In this document: piece by piece, positions 63,588-64,000 of the stretch
Layout: every line of letters begins with the position of its first letter
How positions within the stretch are numbered: the stretch's first letter is position 1
NCBI RefSeq assembly: GCF_033807575.1
Contig: NC_084705.1
Span: forward strand, 15,370,019 to 15,434,018
Length of the DNA: 64,000 bases
Origin: Cydia pomonella
Taxonomy: Eukaryota > Arthropoda > Insecta > Lepidoptera > Tortricidae
Direction: 5' to 3'
Made by a program: the position numbers and the translations under genes
The notes under the pieces: model-generated
Database searches by the model: none
What the model was told of the DNA's origin: nothing
The model's input: only the letters and a program-made list of their open reading frames with translations

Positions 63588-64000
63588 CTTTTGCAATGTA
63601 TTTAAATGATTAATTAATACAGTACATTTTTTCTATAACTTGACGAGTTCGGTATTACTGTTATATTTCTCAATAATATCTCTGAAATACCTGAACATAT
63701 GTAAACGTCAACTGTAAGTATTTTTATATTAAATATATTTTTTTAAATAACTTAACTACTAATCTTAAATTAAAAAGATTTTTTAATGTGAGGAAAAATC
63801 AATATGCTTATGTAAAATCTTACGAGCCTGCCTTCTTCATATACAATACGTTTTACAATTAATTTACTATGACTAAACTATGACACTATATCATAAACTG
63901 TTACCTACCTAATTAGTTCTTAGCAAAGAACCAAACAAAAATGCGATGTTGTATGTACATATAAACGAAAGTATATCTTTATCTTACAAAAATAAGTAAA
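63588..64000. other. 5' intron of TIL-B, nothing recognised
   Basis: AT-rich sequence upstream of the first TIL exon in the window. No signal-peptide exon or further TIL domain seen. Confidence 0.4.

Overview
The window is nuclear DNA of an insect, very probably a moth or butterfly. It has AT-rich non-coding DNA, short GT-AG introns-and-exons genes, and dispersed families typical of Lepidoptera: tRNA-derived SINEs, palindromic MITEs, the 'gggttccgta...cgactcgcacttg' repeat, and LINE fragments. There are no tRNA or rRNA genes, no CRISPR and no bacterial features.

Region 1 (1-23.9 kb, + strand). This is the 3' part of one large cadherin gene, read here as 26 coding exons whose phases all join into one 1,500-residue frame ending at 22702. 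Its content matches the PCDH15/Cad99C family: the end of EC1, then EC2-EC11, a membrane-adjacent domain, one transmembrane helix, a cytoplasmic tail and a C-terminal class I PDZ ligand (TTEL). I call it Cad99C. The 5' end lies outside the window. One intron is GC-AG. One intron holds a decayed copy of part of the preceding exon, and another holds a THAP-domain transposon relic.

Region 2 (23.9-28.5 kb) is convergent intergenic DNA made mostly of mobile-element debris. It includes a transposase C-terminal piece with a PHD finger, split by a later insertion, and several palindromic MITEs.

Region 3 (28.5-64 kb, - strand) holds two tandem genes for secreted multi-domain TIL (trypsin-inhibitor-like, cysteine-rich) proteins. 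TIL-A (41587 down to 29022) is complete: a signal-peptide exon plus six TIL exons, 419 residues. TIL-B (63587 down to 46310, 5' end outside) has 15 TIL exons in the window, plus one possible alternative last exon at 43324-43493. Every internal exon is one TIL domain with phase 1 at both ends. The last five domains of both genes are a duplicated cassette. Upstream in TIL-B, four exon classes (a-b-c-d) recur in fixed order, so the gene grew by amplifying a four-domain unit. The predicted inhibitory P1 residue differs between paralogous domains, which suggests a diversifying protease-inhibitor array.

The introns of both TIL genes are filled with LINEs (one RT open apart from one stop), SINEs, and large foldback elements (about 1.2 kb at 43.65-44.82 kb and 0.5 kb at 54.4-54.9 kb).
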